A DNA stretch of 64,000 nucleotides from Colwellia sp. GTDB lineage: Bacteria; Pseudomonadota; Gammaproteobacteria; Enterobacterales; Alteromonadaceae. A program made the translations under genes and the position numbers. Below the pieces are notes generated by a model. It worked only from the letters and a program-made list of their open reading frames with translations, was not told the origin of the DNA and did no database searches. The DNA lies in NCBI GenBank assembly GCA_013215385.1, contig JABSOY010000005.1:372001-436000 (forward strand), given 5' to 3'. Below are positions 9,542 to 18,056 of this stretch, one piece after another (position 1 is the first letter of the stretch; each line of letters opens with the position of its first letter).

Positions 9542-10897
9542 ATGAGTGCTTCAAGAGGTGGGTTTAGTTCCCGCATTGGTTTTATCATGGCCGCAGCAGG
9601 TTCCGCTGTTGGTTTAGGAAATATCTGGGGTTTTCCTACCCAAACTGCAAGTAATGGTGGCGCTGCTTTTGTGCTGGTTTATCTAGTGCTGGCATTCTGC
9701 TTAGCTTATCCTGCTTTTATGGCTGAATTATTGATTGGACGTTACGGACAAGCAAATGCAGTGACCTCTTTAGAAAAAATGTCACGCGGCTTTTGGCAGA
9801 AAAAATTCGCCTTTTTTGTTGGCTTCGGCGGCATTATTTGTGCGGCGCTAATTCTCAGCTTTTACGGTATTTTAGCGGGGTGGATGATGTCTTATGCCAT
9901 TGAGCCTATTTTCACCTTTATTGGGTTTAATGATGGTGCACAATGGGTTATTTCACAATCCTTGTTACGTAACTTAGGTTTCACCGCTTTATTCATGGTA
10001 CTGACTATTTTTATTATTCGTCATGGTGTTGAAGATGGTATTGAAAAATGGTCAAAACGTTTAATGCCAATGCTTATTGGTTTATTAGTATTATTGATTA
10101 TTTATGTCGTCACTTTAGACGGCGCCCAAGAAGGGTTAAATGCTTATCTAAACCCTGATTTTTCTCGTGTCTTTGAACCCGATTTATTAATTAGTGCGCT
10201 AGGGCAAGCTTTCTTTTCTTTGTCGTTAGGTACCAGTGTTATGGTGATCTACGGTTCATATATCTCTAAGAACGAAAATTTAGTCACGCTTGGCGCGCAA
10301 GTAACATTAATTGATGTATCAATTGCCTTTTTAGCAGGCTTGTTAATTATCCCTGCGATGTATGTGGCTCAAGCGCAAGGAGTGGCTATTTTTGCTGAAG
10401 ACGGCAGTTTAATTAACGGTTCAAGTTTAGTGTTTACCGTATTACCTAGCCTCTTCAATAGTATGGGAGATATAGGGGCTTTTGTTGCTTTTGCTTTTTT
10501 CTTACTTATGTCTATTGCCGCATTAACTTCGTCAATTTCAATGCTTGAAGGTCCAGTATCTTTTGTCGTTGAACGTCATGATATACCAAGAAAAAAAGCG
10601 ACTACGCTTATCGGTATTGGTATTTTTGTGCTGAGTGTCGCAATTATATTGAATATTGAAACCATGCTCGACTTTGTTGCTATTGCTGCAACGCAGTACG
10701 GTCAACCTATTATTGCCATGTTATGTTGTGTATTTGTTGGCTGGATTTGGCATAGAAATGATGTGTTGATGGAGTTAAAAGAAGGTAACGAAAACGTAGA
10801 ACATAGTGTCTTTTGGAAAATTTGGCCTTGGTACACTAAATTTGTTTGCCCAACAGCAATTGCTGTTGTATTTATGCATTCATTGAATCTTTTTTAA
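9542..10897 (+). CDS. sodium-dependent transporter, NSS/SNF family
   Basis: Inner-membrane symporter using sodium to import amino acids or related amines. 451 aa with about 11-12 hydrophobic helices. TM1 carries the unwound substrate and sodium site signature AAAGSAVGLGNIWGFPTQTASNGGAAFVLVYL, and LGTSVMVIYGSYISKNENL matches the TM6-loop region. Members include tryptophan and other amino-acid transporters; the substrate is not assignable. Single gene ending in a bidirectional terminator. Confidence 0.92.
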   Translation: MSASRGGFSSRIGFIMAAAGSAVGLGNIWGFPTQTASNGGAAFVLVYLVLAFCLAYPAFMAELLIGRYGQANAVTSLEKMSRGFWQKKFAFFVGFGGIICAALILSFYGILAGWMMSYAIEPIFTFIGFNDGAQWVISQSLLRNLGFTALFMVLTIFIIRHGVEDGIEKWSKRLMPMLIGLLVLLIIYVVTLDGAQEGLNAYLNPDFSRVFEPDLLISALGQAFFSLSLGTSVMVIYGSYISKNENLVTLGAQVTLIDVSIAFLAGLLIIPAMYVAQAQGVAIFAEDGSLINGSSLVFTVLPSLFNSMGDIGAFVAFAFFLLMSIAALTSSISMLEGPVSFVVERHDIPRKKATTLIGIGIFVLSVAIILNIETMLDFVAIAATQYGQPIIAMLCCVFVGWIWHRNDVLMELKEGNENVEHSVFWKIWPWYTKFVCPTAIAVVFMHSLNLF

Positions 10898-10916
10898 AGA
10901 GTTAAAGATACAATAT

Positions 10917-10943
10917 AAAAAGCGAGCATGGCTCGCTTTTTTT
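10917..10943. terminator. bidirectional terminator between transporter and thioredoxin genes
   Basis: Stem AGCGAGC / GCTCGCT with an ATG loop, T run to the right and A run to the left. It serves the two convergent genes on either side. Confidence 0.9.
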
Positions 10944-10960
10944 ATCTCTGCTATAAAAGT

Positions 10961-11272
10961 CTAACTGACAAACTCTTTAACTTGCGATAACGATGCCACG
11001 CCGACTTTAGTCTTTACTAACTGACCATTTTCAATAAGAACTAAGGTAGGAATACCTCGAATACCAAACCTTATCATCAGCTCTTGTGCATTATCGGCAT
11101 TGACTTTGACTACCTTTAACTGAGTAAACTCTGCCGAGATTTGCTCAACAACAGGCGCAATCATCTTACATGGAGCACACCATGGCGCATAAAAATCTAC
11201 TAATACCTTTCCTTGGTGTTGCTCAACTTCATTTGTAAATTGCTCACTACTTACTTCACTTACCTTGCTCAT
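10961..11272 (-). CDS. thioredoxin
   Basis: 103-aa single-domain thioredoxin. Active site WCAPCKM (about 31-37), cis-proline in GIRGIPTLVLI, and the usual DFYAPWC lead-in. Cytoplasmic disulfide reductant. The active site is CAPC rather than the CGPC of classical TrxA, so it is probably a secondary thioredoxin. An AGGAG site precedes the start. It lies divergently opposite the LysR gene at 11396, which may suggest shared control. Confidence 0.92.
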   Translation of the reverse strand: MSKVSEVSSEQFTNEVEQHQGKVLVDFYAPWCAPCKMIAPVVEQISAEFTQLKVVKVNADNAQELMIRFGIRGIPTLVLIENGQLVKTKVGVASLSQVKEFVS

Positions 11273-11395
11273 TATTTCTCCTTGGCGAATTATTGTCTTT
11301 CAAAGAGTGAGTAGTTTATCTGAGCCTGCTTTACTTGATTAGCCTGTTCAAATAGAATTGATTGTTCTATTTATGAGACAATTAATTGTATCACT

Positions 11396-12277
11396 ATGCA
11401 AAGTATAGATAATTTATCACTATTTTTGAGTATCGTTGAATCAGGATCTCTTACCGCTGCAGCGAAAGCGTTAGGGCTTCCTAAATCCAAATTAAGTCGC
11501 CGCTTAGCTTTTCTTGAACGTGAAATAGGCAGTCAGCTATTAGTAAGAACAACACGTTCACAGCAACTAACTGAAACGGGCGAGCAACTTTTTAGAGCCT
11601 GTAAACCCCATGTTGAAGCATTAAAAGCAGTGGAAGCGAGCATTAGCGACTTTATTTCACTGCCTAAAGGTAAATTAAAAATACTGTTACCCTTAGAGTT
11701 TTTTAACCAAGTGATGGCTGAACTCATAACTGAATTCGCTTTGCTTTATCCGAACATATCCGTACATTGCCAACATTACTCGCAAGAAATTCCTGAGCAT
11801 GATTTAACCTTTGATTTAATTTTTGTTTTACATGAACAATCACTCCCGCAATCAAATTGGATAGCCAAACCCTTATTAAGTTTTCCTCAAGCGATATATG
11901 CCTCAGTAAAAAGCAAGCTTGTTAAGCGTATACAAGCCCAGCAATTATTAGCGCATAACTGTATTTTGTCACAAGAAAACCAGCAATGGCTTTTTCGCGA
12001 TAGCAAGAATACCCTGGTGATAGAACCTAAAACCTTTATGGTTTTATCAAGTCCTGAAATGCGCCTTGCCGCGGTAAAACGAGATTTAGGTATAGCAAAA
12101 CTCCCGGAATATTTGATTAACAGTGACAAAGATAATGACTTAATAAAGCGAGTGATGTTAGAAAACTCACCTGTTGCTCAGCAGTTATCTGTTTTGTATC
12201 AAAGTAGGAGTATTGCTAAAAAAACACGCGTATTTCTTGATTTCTTTCAAAGCAATATCGGCTGTTTACCGCTATAG
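11396..12277 (+). CDS. LysR-family transcriptional regulator
   Basis: 293 aa. N-terminal winged helix-turn-helix (FLSIVESGSLTAAAKALGLPKSKLSRRLAFLEREIGSQLLVRTTR, about 9-54) and a C-terminal effector-binding fold (about 90-290, including ERR-like RLAAVKRDLGIAKLPEYLI). The subgroup resembles the AaeR/DmlR-like regulators that act on divergent neighbours; the thioredoxin gene is the divergent neighbour here. Target and effector unknown. Confidence 0.92.
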   Translation: MQSIDNLSLFLSIVESGSLTAAAKALGLPKSKLSRRLAFLEREIGSQLLVRTTRSQQLTETGEQLFRACKPHVEALKAVEASISDFISLPKGKLKILLPLEFFNQVMAELITEFALLYPNISVHCQHYSQEIPEHDLTFDLIFVLHEQSLPQSNWIAKPLLSFPQAIYASVKSKLVKRIQAQQLLAHNCILSQENQQWLFRDSKNTLVIEPKTFMVLSSPEMRLAAVKRDLGIAKLPEYLINSDKDNDLIKRVMLENSPVAQQLSVLYQSRSIAKKTRVFLDFFQSNIGCLPL

Positions 12278-12308
12278 TTATCTAATTTATAGAAAAGGAA
12301 AATTATCA

Positions 12309-13076
12309 TTGGTTGCAGTGTTTAAAATAACGTTTTTTTGTTTATGTTTTGTTTTTTCTCATCAAAGCTTAGCAGAAACAATTACCTTAGTTGCAGAAGC
12401 TTTTCCTCCGCAAACGCACAGTAATGGAACCGGTCAGCAATTTGATGTGGCCAAAGCTATTTTTGAACCCTTTGGGTATAAAATAAACATTGAAGTGTAC
12501 CCTTATCGTCGTGTTATATATTTACTAGAACACAAGCAAGCTGATATCGCAGTTGGTGTTACTAAAGTTAGCAATGTTGAATTATTATTTTCAGAGCAAG
12601 CACACGACAGTGATAACTTGGTGGCGATTTATCCAAAAAATAATAAAGTCATCTGGCAAGGTGTCAACTCATTACACGGAAAGAGGCTGTTATTTATTGC
12701 CGGGTTAACGGAAGGTTTATCAGTAAATTTAAACCTATCTGAAAATACAGTCAGTGAAGTTAATACGCGTGTGCAAGCACTACAAAAGTTACTTATGGGG
12801 CGTGATGACTTTTTGATAGATTGTGAGTGCGGCTTTCTTCTTGACGAAGTAAAGCCTTATCGAGCACGGTTTACTGCCGAAAAAATTGGTTTTATCAAAA
12901 TATATGCCGCTTTTGCTAATACAGAAAAGGGATTGATATTAAAAAACATTTGGCAGACAGAATTTCCTAAATTTATAAAAACAGCTAAAGCACGAGCAAT
13001 ATATAAAAAATGGGGATTAATGCGTGAATACGGCATTCTTTTAAAGCTCATTAAAAATCAAGATACAAAAGCCTGA
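12309..13076 (+). CDS. periplasmic solute-binding protein (SBP_bac_3-like)
   Basis: The frame runs back into the LysR gene, but the credible start is TTG at 12309 with an AGGA site nine bases upstream. This gives 255 aa with a clean signal peptide (FKITFFCLCFVFSHQSLAET, cleavage after SLA). Mature sequence ITLVAEAFPPQTHSNGTGQQFDVAKAIFEPFGYKINIEVYPYRRVIYLLEHKQADIAVG is typical of family-3 solute-binding proteins. No ABC permease or ATPase genes are nearby, so it may be an orphan receptor-like binding protein, as is common in Alteromonadales. Confidence 0.8.
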   Translation: MVAVFKITFFCLCFVFSHQSLAETITLVAEAFPPQTHSNGTGQQFDVAKAIFEPFGYKINIEVYPYRRVIYLLEHKQADIAVGVTKVSNVELLFSEQAHDSDNLVAIYPKNNKVIWQGVNSLHGKRLLFIAGLTEGLSVNLNLSENTVSEVNTRVQALQKLLMGRDDFLIDCECGFLLDEVKPYRARFTAEKIGFIKIYAAFANTEKGLILKNIWQTEFPKFIKTAKARAIYKKWGLMREYGILLKLIKNQDTKA

Positions 13077-13120
13077 TACCAAAGCAGGGCTGAAGCTTTA
13101 CAACCATTCATGTGAACGTG

Positions 13121-13816
13121 TTAAATACTTGGCCAAGACAAAGTCCAAGGGCAGCTCAGTTCGTTTAAAGCTAAGCCTTCGGTAAAATACTCACCACTAC
13201 TTGGTGGTAATACATATTGAAAGTATTGACCGTTAAAATTAAAACGTAACGCATAAGCATGTAAATATCCGCGTAGTTGCGAGGTGGTACCTTGAGCCGC
13301 ATAACTCGGATCACCGAGTATAGGTGCACCGATACTCGACAATGCCACACGTAATTGATGCGTCTTGCCACTATGAGGCTTAAGTAAATATAAACGTCTT
13401 CCCGCAGTCAACGGGTAAGAGAAAAACTGCGTCGTCGCGGGGTTTTCTTGGCTACGTAATAGTTTCCACATACCGCGGCGGCTTTTAACCATATCTCCTT
13501 TGATCAAGCCCTGTTTCTTTTTAGGTTTTTTGTCACTAATGGCAAGATAATACTTTTCAACTTTGTGTTGTGCAAATAACTCTTGAAATTGCTGCGCTGT
13601 CGCTAAGTTTTTAGCAAAAACAATTAAACCTGAAGTCATTTTATCAAGACGATGCACAGGGTAAAGCTGGTCAAACTTTGTTTGTACTTTACCCATTTTC
13701 TTTACTTGATTAAAAAAACCATTATTAATGTCACCTTCATCATGAAAGTTAACATCGTGAGGTTTTTCAACAATAATGAAATCATCGTGCTCGGCAATAA
13801 TGTTTATCGGTTGCAC
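13121..13816 (-). CDS. RluA-family RNA pseudouridine synthase
   Basis: 231 aa. It isomerises uridine to pseudouridine in RNA. The catalytic motif PVHRLDKMTSGLIVFAK contains the conserved aspartate (about residue 58); PHSGKTHQLRVALSSIGAPILGDPSY is the family's C-terminal motif. There is no S4 domain, and its size resembles the small TruC/RluA-like class. Target base unknown. The start is GTG, immediately adjoining the TAA of the upstream nhaC-like gene (TAAGTG), so translation may be coupled to it. Confidence 0.9.
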   Translation of the reverse strand: MQPINIIAEHDDFIIVEKPHDVNFHDEGDINNGFFNQVKKMGKVQTKFDQLYPVHRLDKMTSGLIVFAKNLATAQQFQELFAQHKVEKYYLAISDKKPKKKQGLIKGDMVKSRRGMWKLLRSQENPATTQFFSYPLTAGRRLYLLKPHSGKTHQLRVALSSIGAPILGDPSYAAQGTTSQLRGYLHAYALRFNFNGQYFQYVLPPSSGEYFTEGLALNELSCPWTLSWPSI

Positions 13817-15178
13817 TTATGAAAACCCTAAGCCAACAAAAACATAAAGAATAATGGTGATTACTGCACCAAATAAAGCATAAGGTAATTGTGTTTTAAC
13901 ATGCTCAAAATGATCACAACCACTGGCGATTGATGCAACAACGGTAGTATCTGAAATAGGAGAAGCATGATCTCCAAATACTCCACCACCCAATACGGCG
14001 GCAACTAAAAATTCGATGGGTAAACCACTTTGTTGAGCAATAGGCACCGCGATAGGAATGAGTATTGCAAAGGTTCCCCAAGAGGTTCCCGTAGCAAATG
14101 CCATTAAGGCCGCTGCAATGAAAATAACGGGAGCCATTAAAAATAACGGTAATTCAGTATTAAATAACTCGCTTACATAAACCCCGGTACCTAAACCTTT
14201 TATAGCGTCGCCAAAAGCAAATGACAAAACCAAAATAGCAACCGCGGGCAACATGTACTTAATGCCTTGTATCGAACTTACCGTAATTTCTTTCAGGTTA
14301 AGGAGTTTGTGATAACTTATAAGAAGAACAAGTAGCATGAGTGAGCTGGTGATTGACCAGAAGACCGAAAATGAACCAGAACCACGACGAATATCGCCAT
14401 CACCCGTTACCCATAATAAAACGAGCGTTAACACGAGTAATGATAGTAACGGCAACCACATTACATGTGCGGGTGCTGTTTTACTAAACTGCTCTTTGAC
14501 TTGATCTTTTACCAGAGATTCTGCCTTTTTCATCGGGCCGAAAACTTTGCCACTATAAGCCGTGTAAAAAGCTAATAAAATAGCAATTATTGCATAAAAA
14601 TTATAAGCCACTGTGCCAATTAATATGCCTACTGAGTCAGGTAACTGGTAATCGTTGAGTAAACCTAATACGTAGGCGCCCCAACCATTAACAAGCAGTA
14701 AAATGCTGACCGGTGCACAAGTTGAATCGATTAGGTAAGCAAGTTTAGCTCGGCTCATTTTATATTTATCGAATAATTTTTGGCTTGCCATGCCCGCGGT
14801 AAACATACTTAAATTAGTATCGGTGAAAATACTGCTACCAATAATGGTTGGTAATAGACTGGCTTGACGAGAATTTTTTACTAAGTTTAAGGATGACAGT
14901 TTTTCGATAAAACCATTTACCGCCCCTGATTTATTCATCAAGGTAACTAAAGCGCCAATTAATAGGCTAAAACTAATAATGTAAAGATTACCAGTAGAAG
15001 AAAAAACCCCACTAATAGTGAAAAGTCCATCGGTTACCCCACTGAACACTTGCCAGTTTGCAGACATTATTGTTGCTAAAATTACGCCAGACAACAAAGC
15101 TAACAATGCATTTTTTCGCCATATAGCAATAATGATGGCAACCAGAGGAGGAAGTAATGATAGAGGACTGTCTTGCAT
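13817..15178 (-). CDS. Na+/H+ antiporter, NhaC family
   Basis: 453-aa polytopic membrane protein with about 11-12 hydrophobic segments. Motifs typical of the NhaC/ion transporter superfamily: SFSLLIGALVTLMNKSGAVNGF, STCAPVSILLLVNGWGAYVLGLL, FATGTSWGTFAILIPIAVPIA and LGGGVFGDHASPISDTTVVASIASGCDHFEHVKTQLPYAL. Probably expels sodium in exchange for protons; related families carry amino or dicarboxylic acids, so substrate remains inference. Ends exactly against the GTG of the pseudouridine synthase gene. Confidence 0.88.
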   Translation of the reverse strand: MQDSPLSLLPPLVAIIIAIWRKNALLALLSGVILATIMSANWQVFSGVTDGLFTISGVFSSTGNLYIISFSLLIGALVTLMNKSGAVNGFIEKLSSLNLVKNSRQASLLPTIIGSSIFTDTNLSMFTAGMASQKLFDKYKMSRAKLAYLIDSTCAPVSILLLVNGWGAYVLGLLNDYQLPDSVGILIGTVAYNFYAIIAILLAFYTAYSGKVFGPMKKAESLVKDQVKEQFSKTAPAHVMWLPLLSLLVLTLVLLWVTGDGDIRRGSGSFSVFWSITSSLMLLVLLISYHKLLNLKEITVSSIQGIKYMLPAVAILVLSFAFGDAIKGLGTGVYVSELFNTELPLFLMAPVIFIAAALMAFATGTSWGTFAILIPIAVPIAQQSGLPIEFLVAAVLGGGVFGDHASPISDTTVVASIASGCDHFEHVKTQLPYALFGAVITIILYVFVGLGFS

Positions 15179-15412
15179 GATTTTATATGTTTTCTTATTA
15201 TTATTTTATTGGGACACTTTACCGTAAGCTTGCATTTTTAGAAACTCCTTTGGCGGGGGATTATTTATTTATTTGAAAATTATAAGTGAGATCAGCGGTC
15301 TGATCTTTCCAGAAAGTGGCTTTAATTATCTATAAATAGAAATAAGCTTATTATTTAACGCAATAAAGCATTGAAAAGTTAATTATTACCCTCAAATAGT
15401 GGATAACAGTTG

Positions 15413-17008
15413 ATGTTCAATGTATCAGGGATCATTTTGAAAAAATCTTTTAACGACTATATAATAGCATTTGGCGAAGATGAGCATTTAGCTTCTTTAA
15501 CAGGAATTGGCCGTGGTATTGAGCGTGAGGCATTACGAGTTTTACCTGAAGGAAAACTTTCGTTACAGCCGCACCACAAAAACTTAGGTTCGGCGCTAAC
15601 GCATCCTAATATCACTACCGATTACGCAGAAACGTTATTAGAGTTTATAACCCCTGTGAGCTATACACCTGAAACGGTTATTGCACAACTGCAAGATATT
15701 CAAAAGTATACCTTAAGCAAAATGGAGGGCGAGTTGCTATGGCCGATGAGCATGCCATGTTTTGTCGATAACGAAGATGCTATTCCACTGGCTAATTATG
15801 GCTCTTCAAATGTAGGCACTATGAAAACCGTCTACCGCCAAGGTTTAAAGAATCGCTACGGCAGCATGATGCAGGTTATTTCGGGCATTCATTTTAACTT
15901 TTCATTCTCAGAAGATTTCTGGCAAAGCATGCAGAAAATATCTGCAGATAAAACCCCATTGAATGAATACATATCGCAACAATATTTTTCATTATTACGT
16001 AATTATAAACGCTATTGTTGGTTGATCCCTTATCTCTATGGAAGTTCACCAGCTATTTGCGGTTCATTTTTGAAAAATAAAGCCACTACTTTACCGTTTA
16101 AAAGATCGGAAAGTGGTTACATGTACCTGGAATACGCTACTTCATTGAGAATGAGTGATTTAGGCTACACAAATAGCGAACAGTCCTCTTTGAAAATTTG
16201 TTATAACGACTTAGATGGTTATTTAGACGGAGTACAAAACGCAATTAATCTGCCGTCACAGCAATTTGAAGCATTAGGCGTTAAGGTTAATGGGCAATAC
16301 CAGCAACTTAATAGCAATATTTTACAAATTGAAAATGAACTTTACGCGCCTATTCGTCCTAAACAAGTGGCAAAACCCGGAGAAAAACCTTCCGAAGCGC
16401 TAAAAAATCGAGGTGTTGAATATATTGAGGTTCGTGCCTTAGATGTTAACCCTTTTTCTGATACGGGTATCAGTCTCGAGCAAGTTTATTTTCTGGATAT
16501 ATTTATTACTTTTTGTGCGTTTTCGGACAGCCAGCTACTTAGCTGTGAGCAACAAACCTCCTGCGATGAAAATATGGATGAAGTGGTCGTTCGCGGTCGA
16601 GATCCAAAATTGTTATTAAACGATAATGGTACCGATAAATCAGTTAAAGAATGGGGTAATGAACTTTTTCAGCAAATGAAACAAGTAGCTGAGTTATTAG
16701 ATAATGCCCATGGGCACAAGAAATATAGCGAAGCATTAGCGAACGAACAGAAAAAACTGCTTGATCCAAGTTTGACCCCTTCAGCAAAATTGCTTGATTG
16801 CGTGGTAAACCAAGGAAAAAGTTTAACGAAAATAGCCTTACAACAAGCTCAAGATTATCGTCAACAATTACTGTCTAGCGACTATAAAGTTTATAATGAG
16901 GAATACTTCACTGAATCTGTATTGGCATCTCATCAAGCTCAAAAAGATATTGAAGCCAATGACACATTAGATTTTGATAGTTTTTTAGCTGAGTACTTCG
17001 CAGAGTAA
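15413..17008 (+). CDS. gshA: glutamate-cysteine ligase
   Basis: First step of glutathione synthesis: ATP-dependent joining of glutamate and cysteine. About 531 aa, the gammaproteobacterial GshA type. Visible: GIGRGIEREALRVLPEG near the N-terminus, ISGIHFNFSF, SLRMSDLGYTN, and YIEVRALDVNPFSDTGI for glutamate and metal binding. The ATG at 15413 is used; a TTG at 15437 (preceded by AGGGA) would start with LKKSFNDYIIAF and is a fair alternative. Single gene, followed on the right by the leftward terminator array. Confidence 0.95.
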   Translation: MFNVSGIILKKSFNDYIIAFGEDEHLASLTGIGRGIEREALRVLPEGKLSLQPHHKNLGSALTHPNITTDYAETLLEFITPVSYTPETVIAQLQDIQKYTLSKMEGELLWPMSMPCFVDNEDAIPLANYGSSNVGTMKTVYRQGLKNRYGSMMQVISGIHFNFSFSEDFWQSMQKISADKTPLNEYISQQYFSLLRNYKRYCWLIPYLYGSSPAICGSFLKNKATTLPFKRSESGYMYLEYATSLRMSDLGYTNSEQSSLKICYNDLDGYLDGVQNAINLPSQQFEALGVKVNGQYQQLNSNILQIENELYAPIRPKQVAKPGEKPSEALKNRGVEYIEVRALDVNPFSDTGISLEQVYFLDIFITFCAFSDSQLLSCEQQTSCDENMDEVVVRGRDPKLLLNDNGTDKSVKEWGNELFQQMKQVAELLDNAHGHKKYSEALANEQKKLLDPSLTPSAKLLDCVVNQGKSLTKIALQQAQDYRQQLLSSDYKVYNEEYFTESVLASHQAQKDIEANDTLDFDSFLAEYFAE

Positions 17009-17035
17009 ACTTTAGAGAATTCACAAAACCGAGGC

Positions 17036-17063
17036 AAAAAAAAGCGCGTTAGGGCAACGCGCT
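17036..17063 (-). terminator. leftward terminator, divergent sixth copy of the array
   Basis: Stem AGCGCGTT / AACGCGCT around AGGGC; on the minus strand it is followed by a run of T (17036-17042). It points away from gshA's direction, and there is no leftward protein gene to its right before 19818. It is therefore best explained as the terminator of a leftward noncoding transcript. Confidence 0.7.
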
Positions 17064-17190
17064 ATGAATACATCTGAAAGAAGTCCAGAGAGGTCTTGCT
17101 TTCAATCATTTTGACTTCACAAATCCTGTATCGTTCATTTTTTATTCAATAAGTTTTCTTAAATAGCCCCGATTCCTATAACACATTCTT
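17036..17190 (-). ncRNA. candidate small RNA, divergent unit (U0)
   Basis: Minus-strand segment sharing with units U1-U5 the terminator design and a TTGAA...ATGAAC-type block (about 17127-17150). Its body differs. It holds a hairpin with TGAAAG / CTTTCA ends and a CCUCUCU loop (about 17079-17108), before the terminator hairpin. Ends are not defined. Prediction only. Confidence 0.35.
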
Positions 17191-17209
17191 AATTTTACAA
17201 AAACAAGAC

Positions 17210-17307
17210 AAAAAAAAGCGCATTACTTAAAGAATAATGCGCGATAAAAACATAAAACACTAAGGAAAATATAAATCTCTCCTAAGGTATGAGTGCTATG
17301 TTCATTT
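17210..17307 (-). ncRNA. candidate small RNA, array unit U1
   Basis: Minus-strand prediction: CCU-loop hairpin (17279-17293, one mismatch), unpaired linker with UUUCCUUAG, then terminator stem 17218-17242 with T tail 17210-17217. This copy has an extra A-T pair in the terminator stem compared with its neighbours. Ends approximate. Confidence 0.4.
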
Positions 17308-17364
17308 TAAGTTCAAGTTAATATAGATAAAGTTTAATTAATAAAATAATCACAAAAACAAGAC

Positions 17365-17462
17365 AAAAAAAAGCGCATTACTTAAAGAAGAATGCGCGAT
17401 AAAAACATGAAACACTAAGGAAAATATAAATCTCTCATAAGGTATGAGTGCTATGTTCATCT
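17365..17462 (-). ncRNA. candidate small RNA, array unit U2
   Basis: Same design: hairpin at 17434-17448 with perfect 6-bp stem and CCU loop on the minus strand, linker with UUUCCUUAG, terminator stem 17373-17397 with T tail. Promoter not identified with confidence; the conserved TTGAAC block just upstream may contribute. Confidence 0.4.
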
Positions 17463-17519
17463 TAAGTTCAAGTTAATTTAGATAAAGTTTAACTAATAAA
17501 ATAATCACAAAAACAAGAC

Positions 17520-17617
17520 AAAAAAAAGCGCATTACTTAAAGAAGAATGCGCGATAAAAACATGAAATACTAAGGGAAAATATAAAACTCTCATAAGGTA
17601 TGAGTGCTATGTTCATC
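17520..17617 (-). ncRNA. candidate small RNA, array unit U3
   Basis: Hairpin 17589-17603 with CCU loop; terminator stem 17528-17552 with T tail. Linker reads UUUUCCCUUAG on the minus strand. Confidence 0.4.
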
Positions 17618-17676
17618 TTAAGTTCAAGTTAATTTTGATATACTTTATTTAATTGAAATAACCACAAAAAAAAGAC

Positions 17677-17774
17677 AAAAAAAAGCGCATTACTTAAAGA
17701 AGAATGCGCGATAAAAACATGAAATACTAAGGGAAATATAAAACTCTCATAAGGTATGAGTGCTATGTTCATCT
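17677..17774 (-). ncRNA. candidate small RNA, array unit U4
   Basis: Hairpin 17746-17760 with CCU loop; terminator stem 17685-17709 with T tail. Nearly identical to U3. Confidence 0.4.
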
Positions 17775-17832
17775 TAAGTTCAAGTTAATTTTGATATTCT
17801 TTATTTAATTGAAATAACCACAAAAAAAAGAC

Positions 17833-17925
17833 AAAAAAAAGCGCATTTCTTAAAAAAGAACGCGCGATAAAAACATGTATACTAAGGGAAATATAAAACT
17901 CTCGTAAATTAAGAGCGTTGATAAC
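17833..17925 (-). ncRNA. candidate small RNA, array unit U5 (diverged)
   Basis: Terminator stem 17841-17865 has changed, but the change gives a G-U wobble in the minus-strand RNA, whereas the plus-strand RNA would have an A-C mismatch. This favours selection on the minus-strand transcript. The CCU-loop hairpin and the conserved upstream block are lost, so the unit may be inactive. Confidence 0.3.
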
Positions 17926-18056
17926 CACTTTAGTTCATTAAATATTAAAAAAATTATAATAATTTTTTTAACTGTTTACCGTTACAATAATCTAGTTGGT
18001 ATCGTGTAGCCTTTCTGGCATTATATTGATACCTAATTCAATAACGTATTGATGTT

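Larger units (their letters stand above)
17197..17930 (-). repeat. tandem array of five ~155-bp noncoding units
   Basis: Five head-to-tail units begin at about 17197, 17352, 17507, 17664 and 17820 (spacings 155, 155, 157, 156). Units 1-4 are nearly identical; unit 5 is diverged at its far end. Every unit carries an A-run then GCGCATT ... AATGCGC, which read leftward is a stem followed by eight T residues. Units 1-4 also hold CTCATA-AGG-TATGAG (with one mismatch in unit 1) and a conserved ATGTTCATCTTAAGTTCAAG block. No protein gene fits. Confidence 0.9.

Noticed and set aside
17036..17930. CRISPR array
   Set aside because: The repeated units are ~155 bp and contiguous, without short repeats separated by unique spacers, and no cas genes are nearby.
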